This document shows positions 38,954 through 50,960 of a stretch of 64,000 nt of DNA, piece after piece. Numbering within the stretch: position 1 is the first letter of the stretch; every line of letters starts with the position of its first letter. The notes beneath the pieces were generated by a model. The model saw only the letters and a program-made list of their open reading frames with translations. It did no database searches and had not been told where the DNA came from. Location of the stretch: the NCBI GenBank assembly GCA_016124235.1, contig WGOC01000005.1:18714-82713 (forward strand). The letters are read 5' to 3'. The position numbers and the translations under genes are program-made. The DNA comes from a bacterium. Lineage in GTDB: Bacteria > Verrucomicrobiota > Verrucomicrobiia > Limisphaerales > RI-55.

Positions 38954-39808
38954 CTATTTCGACTCGGCGACGGCATAGCCCGGGAGCGAAAGCATCTTCT
39001 CTCCGTACCGCTTGCCGAACTTCCGGGAACCTTCGGAATTGAAATGCATGTGGTCGGGATTGCACGTGCAACCTACCGACGAGACGACGTAGGAATTCGG
39101 CAGCGTCTCCGGCAGCTTCGCCATGATCTTGTTGAATCCCGCGCACTTGCCGCCCTGATCGGCATTCACCGTTTCACCGGCGAGCAGCGGGACGCCCTCG
39201 GGCTTGAGGTTCAGGTCCTTCATCAGATTGTCGTAGATGCCCTTCACCTTGTCCGGCCATTCCTCATCATTCGGATTCGATTCGCCCTGATGCAGCAGGA
39301 TGCCCTTGATCACGCCGTCCTTCTGCGCGAGCTTCGCCTGATCCACGAGATACTGGTAGGGGTTGCCGTCGTATCCCTTGATGTAATTCTTCATCCACGG
39401 CTGAACCGTCCCGACATAGTTGGTGTAGGAGCCTTTTTCAAACAGCTCGATCTTGCAGCCGGGAACGGAAACCTTGATGACGCCCACGCGGACGTTCTTC
39501 GGCAAATGCTCCACCATCGTTCTCCCGAAATAATCGATCATGCAGATGCCCGTCCCACGTGCGGACAACGGCGGCACCGCGTGATACCATTCGCCGCGTT
39601 TCCATCCCCGCTTCTCCGAATCAAAATCCGCCATGACCTGAAAGCGGTCGTCGACGTAATTATCCATCTCATTCATCTTCCCGCCGCTCTCCATGTTGGA
39701 CTGTCCGAAACAGAGGTAGATGTAGAAATTGGGATCGGGATCAGCCGAAGCGCGCGAGCCGAACGCGAGGATGGCCGCGAATGAAAGCAGGATATATTTG
39801 ATTTTCAT
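38954..39808 (-). CDS. Sialate O-acetylesterase-like (SASA) secreted esterase
   Basis: Signal peptide; YLCFGQSNMESGG; GILLHQGESNPNDE; DHMHFNSEGSRKFGKRYGEKML. Confidence 0.88.
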   Translation of the reverse strand: MKIKYILLSFAAILAFGSRASADPDPNFYIYLCFGQSNMESGGKMNEMDNYVDDRFQVMADFDSEKRGWKRGEWYHAVPPLSARGTGICMIDYFGRTMVEHLPKNVRVGVIKVSVPGCKIELFEKGSYTNYVGTVQPWMKNYIKGYDGNPYQYLVDQAKLAQKDGVIKGILLHQGESNPNDEEWPDKVKGIYDNLMKDLNLKPEGVPLLAGETVNADQGGKCAGFNKIMAKLPETLPNSYVVSSVGCTCNPDHMHFNSEGSRKFGKRYGEKMLSLPGYAVAESK

Positions 39809-39848
39809 AGAAAACGCCTTTCACGTTGGTTCAACACACTGGCAAAAA

Positions 39849-39971
39849 TCATTTGGCGGATTGTTCCGCGGTCCGATTGACCTTATAGCCCAGCAGCGGA
39901 AGCATGGCCTCGGCATTACCATCGTCGACCGCGAAAGCAAAAGGCCGGAATACGGAACGTGCTTCATCGAG
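39849..39971 (-). pseudogene. C-terminal remnant of a second SASA-type esterase gene
   Basis: Minus-strand frame RSVFRPFAFAVDDGNAEAMLPLLGYKVNRTAEQSAK* resembles the C-terminus of the adjacent intact gene (KRYGEKMLSLPGYAVAESK*); preceded at 39967 by GGAGTGACTCG-ATGAAG in a different frame. Confidence 0.45.
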
Positions 39972-40013
39972 TCACTCCTTCCGCGTGACGAACATCATAA
40001 ACAGCGCGCCGGT

Positions 40014-41966
40014 TCACGCATTCTGGATCTTCCAATACATGTTGTAATGTTGATGCGTCATTTTGTAGTAGGGCACCAGCGTCACATCGCGTGGACGACC
40101 AATACCGTCGGTCTTAAACGTCAACGGAGCATCCGTCGGCTTGATCTTCCCGGGAATGTCGGCGAGATCGCCGGCAAATGTGGGCACTTCGATGGGCTCG
40201 TTGAACACGGAGCCGATGGTGCGCTCGTTGATGTGCAGATCGTCGCCGGGTTTCACTGGGTGGCCCAACGCACCGACCAACACGATGGGCCCATATACCA
40301 CGGCGGCCGTGTCGGTGGTGCCAGGCAAAAAGTCCATGCGCAACATCATCGGCAGGTCAGCCTCAACCACGTCACCGCTCTCCCAGCGGCGGTTCAACTC
40401 AATAAAGGAACCCGGCGTGCGCGACGATTTGGCCGCAACGCCGTTGATCGTGACGGAAGCCGTGGCCGCCCAGCCCGGGTGTCGGATGTGCAGGGCGAAT
40501 CTCTGGGGTGCGTCAGCCGTGATTTCCAGGCGCGTTCTACCGGTTTCCGGAAAGGACGTGATCTGCCGGAGGCGGATTCCCCGCTCCTTCCAGTTCAAAG
40601 TGGAACCAATGAGAGAGTTGACGAAAAGGGAATCCTGCTGCGGTCCGTCCGGTCGGCCGTGAAAATAAATTGAGTCGCCATACTTGGCGTGGTTCTCAAT
40701 GCCGGTGCCCGTGCAGCACCAGAACGAGTCGAAGGGCGTGCAAAACAGCTTGAGGTACCCCGGCCGAGTCGACTGAAAGTAGGTCATCATGCCGGTGTCG
40801 GGATCCTGCGATCCGAGAATGGCGTTGAAGAGTGTTCGCTCGTAATAGTCGCCGTAAGCGGCCGTCGGATTCCCGGTGAAGAGCATCCGCGTGAGACGGA
40901 GCATGTTATGGCTGCAACAGGTCTCCATGGTTTTGGCCGACGGGAGGTGGCGCGCGAATTGGTCGATGGGGAAGAAATGCTCGTTGTCACCATTGCCGCC
41001 GGTGGCGAATGACCTCGTACTGGTGACGGTCTTCCAGAAAAATTCGGCGGCCGCATGATACTGCGGCTTGCCCGTCAATTGATAGAGCCGCTCGAAGCCG
41101 ATGAATTTGGGAATCTGGGTGTTGGAATGCAGGCCATTCAAGGTGTCGCGGCCTTCGGACAACGGAATGAGAACCGCCTGATGACAAAAGCGCTCAGCCA
41201 GCGCGAGGTGTTTCGGTTCGGCGGTGAAAGTGTAAATGTCCGCGAGCACCTCGTTCATGCCGCCATGCTCGGTATTGAGCATTCGCTGAAACTGCTCATC
41301 GGTCATTTCTTTGGTCACCTCGCCCGCCCAGTCCGTCAACTTGACCAGCACGTCGAGCGCAACATTATTACCGCAGTGCAGGTAAGCGTCGCGCAATCCC
41401 GCCATGATCTTGTGAAGCGTGTACCAAGGCACGCCGACCGAGCGCCGGCCGGCCACCATGTTCAGAATCTGCTTGTCCTTGTCGGGGAAGGCGCAGATCA
41501 GGCCGGACTTGCCGGCGTCCTGGCATTCCTTGAGTTCGCTGACGATATAGTCCACGCGATGCTTCATTTCGTCGTGGCCGGTTGAAGCGTACATCATCGA
41601 GGTGGCGCTTAGGTAATGCCCCAGTGTGTGACCTTGGGCACGGATGCTGGCCCACCTCTGCACGGACTCCCAACCGCCATAGACCGGTGCCTTGGGCTGG
41701 AGACCTGCATTGACACGGAAGTCGTGCAACAGGCGGTCGGGTTCGAGTTTCAACAGATATGCCTCATCGCGCGTCTGGGCCTCGAGAAACGGGCCGTCCA
41801 GCAAACGAACATCCGACAGCGAAAAAGCTTGGAGCGGTGTGAGACTCTCGGAAGCGCGGCGTGATGGCACTGACGCCGATCGGAGCAACAGCGGGCTTCC
41901 CGCAAACACCAAAGCTCCCGAGGGGAGGATCCGGAGCATCTCTCGGCGCGTGAGCTTGTCATTCAT
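40014..41966 (-). CDS. GH127 beta-L-arabinofuranosidase-like (DUF1680)
   Basis: Twin-arginine-like N-terminus TRREMLRILPSGALVFAGSPLLL; VRLLDGPFLEAQTRDEAYLLKLEPDRLLHDFRVNAGL; TCCSHNMLRLTRMLF; FWCCTGTGIENHAKYGDSIYF. Confidence 0.93.
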   Translation of the reverse strand: MNDKLTRREMLRILPSGALVFAGSPLLLRSASVPSRRASESLTPLQAFSLSDVRLLDGPFLEAQTRDEAYLLKLEPDRLLHDFRVNAGLQPKAPVYGGWESVQRWASIRAQGHTLGHYLSATSMMYASTGHDEMKHRVDYIVSELKECQDAGKSGLICAFPDKDKQILNMVAGRRSVGVPWYTLHKIMAGLRDAYLHCGNNVALDVLVKLTDWAGEVTKEMTDEQFQRMLNTEHGGMNEVLADIYTFTAEPKHLALAERFCHQAVLIPLSEGRDTLNGLHSNTQIPKFIGFERLYQLTGKPQYHAAAEFFWKTVTSTRSFATGGNGDNEHFFPIDQFARHLPSAKTMETCCSHNMLRLTRMLFTGNPTAAYGDYYERTLFNAILGSQDPDTGMMTYFQSTRPGYLKLFCTPFDSFWCCTGTGIENHAKYGDSIYFHGRPDGPQQDSLFVNSLIGSTLNWKERGIRLRQITSFPETGRTRLEITADAPQRFALHIRHPGWAATASVTINGVAAKSSRTPGSFIELNRRWESGDVVEADLPMMLRMDFLPGTTDTAAVVYGPIVLVGALGHPVKPGDDLHINERTIGSVFNEPIEVPTFAGDLADIPGKIKPTDAPLTFKTDGIGRPRDVTLVPYYKMTHQHYNMYWKIQNA

Positions 41967-41990
41967 GAGAGTCGTTGTCCCGGGTCGGCG

Positions 41991-42970
41991 TTATTCGGTT
42001 TTGGTCGCGGCGGCGGCAGGTGACCGCAATTGTCGGCGCTCCGTCCGGCGTTGAACAATCTGGTCAGCGAGGACGCCGAACAACACGACTGCGCCCATCA
42101 CGGCAAAGTTCAATGAGCTTGGTATTCCAAGCAAGTTCACGAGGTTTTGCAGCACTTGCAACAGCGCGGTGCCAATCACGACGCCGAGAATCGAACCTTC
42201 CCCGCCGCGGAGGCTGCAGCCGCCCAGGACGGCGGCCGCAATGCCGTAAAGCTCGTAGAAACTGCCGTGCGTGGAAGGCGAAACGGAGTTGGTATAGAAC
42301 GCCAGGAGCACCCCCGAAATGCCCGCGAGTAATCCTGCCAATACGTAAGTGATCGTCACCACAAAGCGAGTGTTGATTCCGGAAAAGCGCGTGGCTTCCT
42401 CATTTCGTCCCACGGCGTATAGATGGCGACCGTAAACGGAGCGGTGCAGCACAACCCACATCACAGCAGAAATGATGATCAGCAGCACGAACGGCATGGG
42501 CAGGCCGAGAAACTTCCCTCGAGCGAGGTTCGCAAAGGTCTCGAAACCTTCGGCGTTGCCGAACCCTTTGGTTGTATCGTTTGCCACGAACCGGGCAATT
42601 CCCCGATACAGAAGGAGCCCACACAACGTGACGATGAATGGCTGCATGCCCATTCGCGTGATGAGCATTCCATGAATCCACCCAAGCCCCATCGGGACGA
42701 GAAGGACCATCAGCGCGGCCAAGGGCCATGGCCAGTTCCACTCGCGCAACGCCATGGCCAGCAATACGCCACAAAGGGCGAACATGGAGCCGACGGATAG
42801 ATCAATGCCGCCGCTGATGATTACGAAGCCCAGCCCGATGCTGAAGATGCCAAACATGCCAATGACGTTGGCCATGTTTGTGAGATTGACCGGCGAAAGG
42901 AATTTGGGATTCAGGATCGCGGTGACGGTGCACAAGACGAACAGCAATGCGGCAATGCCAGCTTCCTTTT

Positions 42971-42974
<4 letters not shown>
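41991..42974 (-). CDS. Sugar ABC transporter permease, RbsC-like
   Basis: Start at MKKEAGIAALLFVLCTVTAILNPKFLSPVNLTNMANVIGMFGIFSIGLGFVIISGGIDLSVGSM; overlaps ATPase gene by ATGA. Confidence 0.95.
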
Positions 42975-44530
<1,556 letters not shown>

Positions 44531-44546
44531 CAGCCGGCGGTTGACG

Positions 44547-45530
44547 CTATTTCCCGAGCAACTCCTTCAGGCGCGCCTGAAATGCCGCCACGTTTTCCTT
44601 TTTGATGTTCAACGTCGGCACAATTTGTTTGCCGCCGGCCAGGGCCGTTTTGTCGCCGCGGAGATACGACGCCATACGCGTGATGGCCTGTTTGCCAAAC
44701 TCAAAGGGCTGCTGAACCACCGTGGCGTAAATGGTTCCATCGGCAACGCCACGGAGCGTCTCGGCTTCTTCGTCGAAACACACGATCTTCACTTTTCCCG
44801 CTTTGCCACCGCTCTTGACGGCGTTCAGGATGGCCGGGCCGTTGTAGCTCCAGAGACCAACCAGGGCGGCGATGTCGGGATACTTCACGAGGGTGTCCTC
44901 GGCATTTTTCTGGGCGCGCACGGGATCGGTGTCGTCGGTGCGCACATCGATAATCTCCACCTTTGAGCCTTCGAGGGCTTTCTTGATTCCCGCGTAACGC
45001 TCCTGCGCGTTCTGCGCGTCGATCTTGCCGACGAACACCATGATCTTGCCGCCATCCGGCAGTGCTTCCTTGATCAGCTTCCCTGCCTCCATGCCGGCCG
45101 CAAGATTGTCGGTCCCGATGTAGCAAACGCGCTTGCTGTCGGGCGCGTCGCTGTCCGCCGTGATCAGGAGCGTCTGCGCGGCGATTTTGTCGAGCGCGGC
45201 AACCTGGTTTGCGGGATCAACGGGACTGACGGCGATGCCGTCCACACCGGCGGCGAGCAGATCGTCCAGAATCTGCTGTTGTTCGGCGGCGCTGCCGGAG
45301 GAAGGCAGGCGAAACTGCACCTCCACGTTGCCGAGTTGCTTTTCGGCTTCTTCACAACCGCGGCGCGCGATCGTCCAAAAGTTCGCCGCATTGTTGGCCA
45401 CGAAAGCGAGTTGCAGTTTCTTCTGTGGGCTGCTCGTTGCCGTGGCGTTGTTGTCCTGTTTGGAGCAACTCGTCAACGCGAGTGCGGCACACAACAACCC
45501 GAAGGTCAGACTGAGAGATTTAGGTTTCAT
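44547..45530 (-). CDS. Sugar ABC transporter substrate-binding protein, RbsB-like
   Basis: Lipoprotein-like signal LLCAALALTSCSKQ; FVANNAANFWTIARRGCEEAEKQLGNVEVQFRLPSSGSAAEQQQILDDLLAAGVDGIAVSPVDP. Confidence 0.95.
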   Translation of the reverse strand: MKPKSLSLTFGLLCAALALTSCSKQDNNATATSSPQKKLQLAFVANNAANFWTIARRGCEEAEKQLGNVEVQFRLPSSGSAAEQQQILDDLLAAGVDGIAVSPVDPANQVAALDKIAAQTLLITADSDAPDSKRVCYIGTDNLAAGMEAGKLIKEALPDGGKIMVFVGKIDAQNAQERYAGIKKALEGSKVEIIDVRTDDTDPVRAQKNAEDTLVKYPDIAALVGLWSYNGPAILNAVKSGGKAGKVKIVCFDEEAETLRGVADGTIYATVVQQPFEFGKQAITRMASYLRGDKTALAGGKQIVPTLNIKKENVAAFQARLKELLGK

Positions 45531-46249
45531 AGTTGGATGTTTTGCGGTGGTTCCGAATTGTTCTGTCCGTAGTAAGCGCCTGGTCCATGTTTGCGCAAAA
45601 AGTGTTTGTCCAGAAGTTCATTCTGGATCGGTTCCGTTCCACCGTTAATGCGCAGGGTTTCGCTCGCGAGCCGGGCGACAAACTCGAGCACCTCCGCATT
45701 GTGAACCGCCGCGGCCACGTCCGCGCCCCACGTAAAGGGACCGTGGCTGGCGATCAGAACTGCCGGGTGGCGCAATGGATCAAGTCCATCGAATGCCTCG
45801 ACGATCACTCGACCGGTATTGGCTTCGTAATCCGTTTTGATTTCGTCGGCCCGCATTTGACGGGTGCAGGGCACACGACCGTGCCAGTAATCCGCCTGCG
45901 TCGTGCCGTATGCCGGGATTTCCCTGCCCGCCTGGGCCCACGCAGTGGCGTAAAGGCTGTGCGTATGAACGACGCCGCCAATCGCGGGAAAGGCGCGATA
46001 CAAGACCAAATGGGTCGCGGTATCAGAACTCGGCTTCAGCGATCCTTCAAGGACCTCGCCCGTCTCCAAGGAAACGGCGACCATGTGCTCCGGTTGCATT
46101 CCGTCGTACGGAACACCGGAAGGTTTGATCACCACGATCCCCCGCGCCCGATCGATCCCGCTGGCATTACCCCAGGTTTGGATGACCAACCCGGAGCGGA
46201 CCAACGCCAGATTGGCCTCGCAGACCGATTGTTTCAGTTCGTTTAACAC
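45527..46249 (-). CDS. araD: L-ribulose-5-phosphate 4-epimerase
   Basis: LVRSGLVIQTWGNASGIDRARGIVVIKPSGVPYDGMQPEHMVAVSLETGEVLEG; GGVVHTHSLYATAWAQAGREIPAYGTTQADYWHGRVPCTR. Confidence 0.95.
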   Translation of the reverse strand: MLNELKQSVCEANLALVRSGLVIQTWGNASGIDRARGIVVIKPSGVPYDGMQPEHMVAVSLETGEVLEGSLKPSSDTATHLVLYRAFPAIGGVVHTHSLYATAWAQAGREIPAYGTTQADYWHGRVPCTRQMRADEIKTDYEANTGRVIVEAFDGLDPLRHPAVLIASHGPFTWGADVAAAVHNAEVLEFVARLASETLRINGGTEPIQNELLDKHFLRKHGPGAYYGQNNSEPPQNIQL

Positions 46250-46262
46250 AATTCAAAAATGC

Positions 46263-47936
46263 TTAACGCCGTGCCCGATTCCGGATCTCGATCAATTGCT
46301 TCATCACATCGTCGAGACGTCCGTGGTCTTCTCCGAGGCCGAAGGCATCGTGAAGCCTCCGATACAGGGCATAGAGCTGTTTATACACTCCATGCGCTTT
46401 CGCATTCGGCTTGAACACTGTGGGCTTGATCCCGGTCATCTTCCTCTGCGCCGCGGAAAAGTTTCCATAAACTCCGGATGCCACGGCGGCGGCCACAGCG
46501 GCCCCGAGCGCACAGGTTTGTGCCGAACGGCTGATCTTCATCGGACGCCCCGTGACGTCCGCATAAATTTGCATGACGACCGGATTCTTTTCCGCGATAC
46601 CGCCGCAGTTCAGCACCTGTTTGATCTTTACTCCGTATTCCTCGAATCGATTGATGATGGTCAGGGCGCCGAACGCGGTCGCCTCGATTAACGCGCGGTA
46701 AATTTCCGCGGGTGTGGTGTAGAGCGTCTGGCCGAGCATAAGCCCGGTAAGACGCTGATCGACGAGGATCGTGCGATTGCCGTTGTTCCAGTCGAGCGCC
46801 AACAAGCCAGACTCGCCGGGCTTGAGTTTTGCCGCCCCGGCGGTAAGAGCCTCGTGGGTCCCGGCCTTGCCCCCCGGCTGGATGTAGTTCACGAACCAGT
46901 TGAAAATATCACCCACCGCGGACTGGCCTGCTTCCAAACCAAAGTGTCCGGGCAACACGCTACCATCGACGATTCCGCAAAGACCGGGTACATCCGCGAG
47001 TTGTGCCGTGTTTGGCACGACCGTGATGTCGCAGGTGCTGGTGCCGATGATCTTCACGAGCGCGCCCGGTGCGATCCCCGCGCCGATCGCGCCGAGGTGC
47101 GCATCAAAGGCGCCCGCCGCGATCGGAATGCCCGCCGTGAGTCCCAACTTCCTTGCCCATTGCGGTGTCAGACCTCCGACAGACTTGTCCACCGTGGCGA
47201 TTCGCGTGGTCAACCGTTTGCGCAACGAACCTAGCTTCGGATCGAGTTTTGAAAGGAATTCCGCGTCCGGGTAACCGTCCCAATTCGCATTCCACATTGC
47301 CTTGTGACCCGCCGCGCAAACACCGGCGGTGAACTGGTCCGGCGCTTCCGTGCCGCTCAGGACCGCCGGGACATAGTCGGCAAGCTCAACCCACGAATGG
47401 CTGGCATTGAACACCGCCGGAGCCGTTCGGAGACAATGCAGTATCTTGCTCCAGAACCATTCGCTCGAATAGATACCGCCACACTTCGCCAGATAGTGGG
47501 GCCGCCATTGGCGCGCCGCAGCCGTGATCTCCGCCGCCTCGGCAACCGAGGTATGATCTTTCCACAGCCACGCCATCGCGGCGGGGTTGTTCGCGAAATT
47601 CCTTCTGAACGCGAGCGGTTGTCCCTTCGAATCCACCGGGAGCGGGGTGCTGCCCGTGGTGTCCACGCCGATGCCTACGATTTGGCCGGCTTCAAAACCC
47701 CGAACGCTCTTCCGCGCGCTCGCGAGCGCTCGTCGAATCGTCACCTCCGCCCCACGGACATAATCTGCCGGATGCTGCCGGGCGAGATTCGGATCGCGGC
47801 TTAGAATCACTCCTTCGACGCCGTGCGCGTAGCCCCATACGGCGGAGGCGACTTCCTTGCCGTTGGCCACATCAACAACAAGGGCGCGCACCGAGTTGGT
47901 GCCGTAATCCAGACCGATGGTGTAGCGCGGGTTCAT
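46263..47936 (-). CDS. araB: Ribulokinase
   Basis: TIGLDYGTNSVRALVVDVANGKEVASAV; QIVGIGVDTTGSTPLPVD; GIPIAAGAFDAHLGAIGAGIAPGALVKIIGTSTCDI. Confidence 0.96.
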   Translation of the reverse strand: MNPRYTIGLDYGTNSVRALVVDVANGKEVASAVWGYAHGVEGVILSRDPNLARQHPADYVRGAEVTIRRALASARKSVRGFEAGQIVGIGVDTTGSTPLPVDSKGQPLAFRRNFANNPAAMAWLWKDHTSVAEAAEITAAARQWRPHYLAKCGGIYSSEWFWSKILHCLRTAPAVFNASHSWVELADYVPAVLSGTEAPDQFTAGVCAAGHKAMWNANWDGYPDAEFLSKLDPKLGSLRKRLTTRIATVDKSVGGLTPQWARKLGLTAGIPIAAGAFDAHLGAIGAGIAPGALVKIIGTSTCDITVVPNTAQLADVPGLCGIVDGSVLPGHFGLEAGQSAVGDIFNWFVNYIQPGGKAGTHEALTAGAAKLKPGESGLLALDWNNGNRTILVDQRLTGLMLGQTLYTTPAEIYRALIEATAFGALTIINRFEEYGVKIKQVLNCGGIAEKNPVVMQIYADVTGRPMKISRSAQTCALGAAVAAAVASGVYGNFSAAQRKMTGIKPTVFKPNAKAHGVYKQLYALYRRLHDAFGLGEDHGRLDDVMKQLIEIRNRARR

Positions 47937-48056
47937 GAGTTGATCATATTGCCCAGTAGATTTCTGTCGCGCTCATTTTCCAAAGTGCGTAGCCGCATCG
48001 TGAGCAAGCTGAGACGGAATACTTCGCCAAACGAGGATTGGGAATCGTGTATGAAA

Positions 48057-49676
48057 TCATGCCACGAAACCATTCTTGAGTCCGTAAGCGACTTCGTTCC
48101 ATTCCAGCTCCTGGCGGAAGGGACGCACGTGGGTCTCTGCGTCGATCACAACCAATTCAACGCCCGCGATCGCGGCAAAATCTTCGAGCATTTCCGCGGT
48201 GACTGCCTGACTGAACCCGGTGTGATGCGCACCACCGGCGTAAATCCAGCAGGTGCAGGCCGCTTCAAAATCGGGCAGCGGCTGCCATAGCGCCTGGGCT
48301 ACGGGCAGCCTGGGCATCGGCTGTTCCGGTGCGACCACTTCGACTTCATTCACGAGCAAACGAAAGCGATTGCCGAGATCGATCAGTGAAGCATTCAAGC
48401 CTGAACCGGCCGGCGTGTTGAAGACGAGTCGAGCCGGGTCCGCTTTCCCGCCGATCCCGAGAGGATGCACCTGAAGCGAAGGTTTGCCCTCCGCGATGGA
48501 CGGACAAATCTCCAGCATGTGCGCGCCCAGCACCGCCTTCCCCGCCGGGGCGAGATGGTAAGTGTAGTCCTCCATGAACGAAGTGCCTCCCGGCAACCCG
48601 GCTGCCATCACTTTCATTGCGCGCAACAGTGCGGCCGTCTTCCAGTCCCCTTCCGCGGCGAATCCGTAGCCTTCTGCCATCAATCGCTGTGGCGCGAGGC
48701 CGGGCAGTTGCGTGAGTCCATGCAGATCTTCAAAAGTGGTTGTAAATCCTTTGAACCCGCCCTGCTTTAGAAATGCACGGAGCCCCAACTCGATGCGCGC
48801 CGCCTCGCGAACGGATTTGCTGCGGCGCCCTCCCCGGCGCAGGTCTTTGGCGACTTCGTATTCGCGTTCGTAACCCGCGACGAGCTTGGCAATCGCGGTG
48901 TCAGAAACCTCCTTGGCCATCGCGACCAGGTCGCCCACTCCGTAACCGTTCACCGAAAAGCCGAACTTCATCTGCGCCGAAACCTTGTCGCCTTCGGTGA
49001 CGGCCACTTCGCGCATGTTGTCGCCGAAGCGCGCGAACCTGGCTCCCTGCCAGTCGTGCCACGCACTCGCGGCGCGACACCAGGCCGCTATTTTTCGCTG
49101 CGTCTCGTTCTCCTTCCAATGGCCGACAACCACCTTCCGGTTCAAGCGCATGCGCGACATGATGAAGCCGTGTTCACGGTCCCCGTGCGCGGCCTGGTTG
49201 AGGTTCATGAAATCCATGTCGATGCTCGCCCAGGGAATCTCGCGATTGAACTGGGTGTGCAGATGCAGGATCGGCTTGCGGAGGAGCTTCAGTCCGTTGA
49301 TCCACATTTTCGAAGGTGAAAACGTGTGGCACCAGGTGACCAGCCCAATACACTGTGGCGACAGGTTGGCTTCTTCGGCCAGCGAGGTGATCGCTTCCGG
49401 CGTCGTCAACACGGGCTTGAACACGACCTTCACCGGAATCGCCGACGCGGCATTCAAAGTCTTCGCGATCGCCTGCGAATCCTTCGCGACCTGCTTCAAC
49501 GTTTTCGGGCCGTAAAGGTGCTGGCTGCCGGTAACAAACCAGACTTCGAGCTGTTGCAAGTCGGGAAGACACGAGTTCTTCGCGTGGGCGCTGGGCGATT
49601 GACGAACGGGCATGGACACGAGATTCAGGCCGCAAACGCGGGAAGCCAACGCCGGATTGCGAAATTCATTCACCAA
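48057..49676 (-). CDS. araA: L-arabinose isomerase
   Basis: [91 protein letters not shown]. Start uncertain (TTG 49676 in track, GTG 49673, or ATG 49613). Confidence 0.96.
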   Translation of the reverse strand: MVNEFRNPALASRVCGLNLVSMPVRQSPSAHAKNSCLPDLQQLEVWFVTGSQHLYGPKTLKQVAKDSQAIAKTLNAASAIPVKVVFKPVLTTPEAITSLAEEANLSPQCIGLVTWCHTFSPSKMWINGLKLLRKPILHLHTQFNREIPWASIDMDFMNLNQAAHGDREHGFIMSRMRLNRKVVVGHWKENETQRKIAAWCRAASAWHDWQGARFARFGDNMREVAVTEGDKVSAQMKFGFSVNGYGVGDLVAMAKEVSDTAIAKLVAGYEREYEVAKDLRRGGRRSKSVREAARIELGLRAFLKQGGFKGFTTTFEDLHGLTQLPGLAPQRLMAEGYGFAAEGDWKTAALLRAMKVMAAGLPGGTSFMEDYTYHLAPAGKAVLGAHMLEICPSIAEGKPSLQVHPLGIGGKADPARLVFNTPAGSGLNASLIDLGNRFRLLVNEVEVVAPEQPMPRLPVAQALWQPLPDFEAACTCWIYAGGAHHTGFSQAVTAEMLEDFAAIAGVELVVIDAETHVRPFRQELEWNEVAYGLKNGFVA

Positions 49677-49712
49677 ATTGCGTCGCTCCTGTTAGTTTCG
49701 CTCCGCCAATCA

Positions 49713-50912
49713 ATGCGTTCCAAACGGTTCAAAATTCCGACGGTCGTGCTGTTCATCGAATCGTCCCGCGCTTCGGGCCGCGGCTTGTTGCGCGGTATTT
49801 CGGAGTACGCGCGGCATCACGGGCCGTGGGCATTTTGCTGGGAACCCGGCGGTTTCGAAAACGTCTCCCGCCGGCTGGAAGGGTTGGACGCGGATGGGAT
49901 CATTCTGCGCGACGTCGAAGGCCTTGATGAAATTCTCCGTTACGAGGTGCCAACCATCGTGGTGGGCCACAGCCGGCGCGCCGTTCAGGGATTTTCCAAT
50001 GTGATCACCGATTCCGGGATGACCGCAAGCCTGGCGGCGGAACATCTCATCGACTGTGGTTTTCGTGAGTTTGCTTTTGTCGGCTATGACTCGATTCCCT
50101 GGTCGGACGCGCGGCGCGACGCCTTTGTCGAATTCATCCGCAAGGCCGGTTTCAAAACCCAAATGTATTCTCCGCCCGGGAGCCGACCGTCGCGCAAGCC
50201 TGTGAAATCGATGGTCGCAGAAAAAAGCCGGCCGTGGCAAAGCGACCAGATGGCCATGGCCGACTGGCTACGGCAACTTCCGCTTCCGATCGGCGTAATG
50301 GCGTGTAATGACGACCGCGCCGAAAGTGTCGTCGAGGCCTGCAAGCTCGCCCGGCTCCGCGTTCCCGACGATGTGGGCATCATCGGAGCCGACAATGACG
50401 AACTCGTCTGCGAACTTGCGCATCCCCCGCTGTCGAGCGTGGCGATCAACTTTGAGCGTGCGGGCTTCGAGACCGCCCGGTTGTTGCACTCCATGATGCT
50501 GCAGCCACGTAAATCACGTACTAACAACATTATCGTAGAACCGATGCACGTTGTTCCCCGCCAATCGACTGACATTCTGTTCATAGAGGATCCCGCGGTC
50601 TGTCAGGCGTTGCGCTTCATCCGACAAAACGCCTGCCAATCTTATGGTGTCGATGCGGTGGTGAGTGCCGCGAAACTTTCGCGGCGAATCCTGGAAAAGC
50701 GGTTTCGATCGGTGGTGGGCCGCTCGATTCTGAGTGAGATCCGCCGCACTCGCGTGGACCAAATCTGCCGGATGCTGGTCGCGAGCAACCAGTCGATTTC
50801 AGAGATCGCGTTCGCAACGGGTTTTCCCGGAGTGGAGCATTTTGCCCGCTATTTTCGGCAGGAAAAAGGAACGACTCCCTTGAACTTCCGCAAGACTCAT
50901 GGGCGGACCTGA
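49713..50912 (+). CDS. XylR-type transcriptional regulator (LacI-like sensor + AraC HTH)
   Basis: ORF track starts at 49326 but MRSKRFKIPTVVLFIESSRASGRGLLRGISEYARHHGPWAFCWEP (49713) is the plausible start; HTH: RVDQICRMLVASNQSISEIAFATGFPGVEHFARYFRQEKGTTPLNFR. Confidence 0.9.
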   Translation: MRSKRFKIPTVVLFIESSRASGRGLLRGISEYARHHGPWAFCWEPGGFENVSRRLEGLDADGIILRDVEGLDEILRYEVPTIVVGHSRRAVQGFSNVITDSGMTASLAAEHLIDCGFREFAFVGYDSIPWSDARRDAFVEFIRKAGFKTQMYSPPGSRPSRKPVKSMVAEKSRPWQSDQMAMADWLRQLPLPIGVMACNDDRAESVVEACKLARLRVPDDVGIIGADNDELVCELAHPPLSSVAINFERAGFETARLLHSMMLQPRKSRTNNIIVEPMHVVPRQSTDILFIEDPAVCQALRFIRQNACQSYGVDAVVSAAKLSRRILEKRFRSVVGRSILSEIRRTRVDQICRMLVASNQSISEIAFATGFPGVEHFARYFRQEKGTTPLNFRKTHGRT

Positions 50913-50960
50913 AGCTTTTAGGGCGAGTCGGATCTCAGGCTCAACCCAATCAAGTCAGCA

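Noticed and set aside
38834-39784. 316-aa plus-strand ORF opposite SASA esterase
   Set aside because: Antisense shadow of a motif-supported gene; no recognisable domain.
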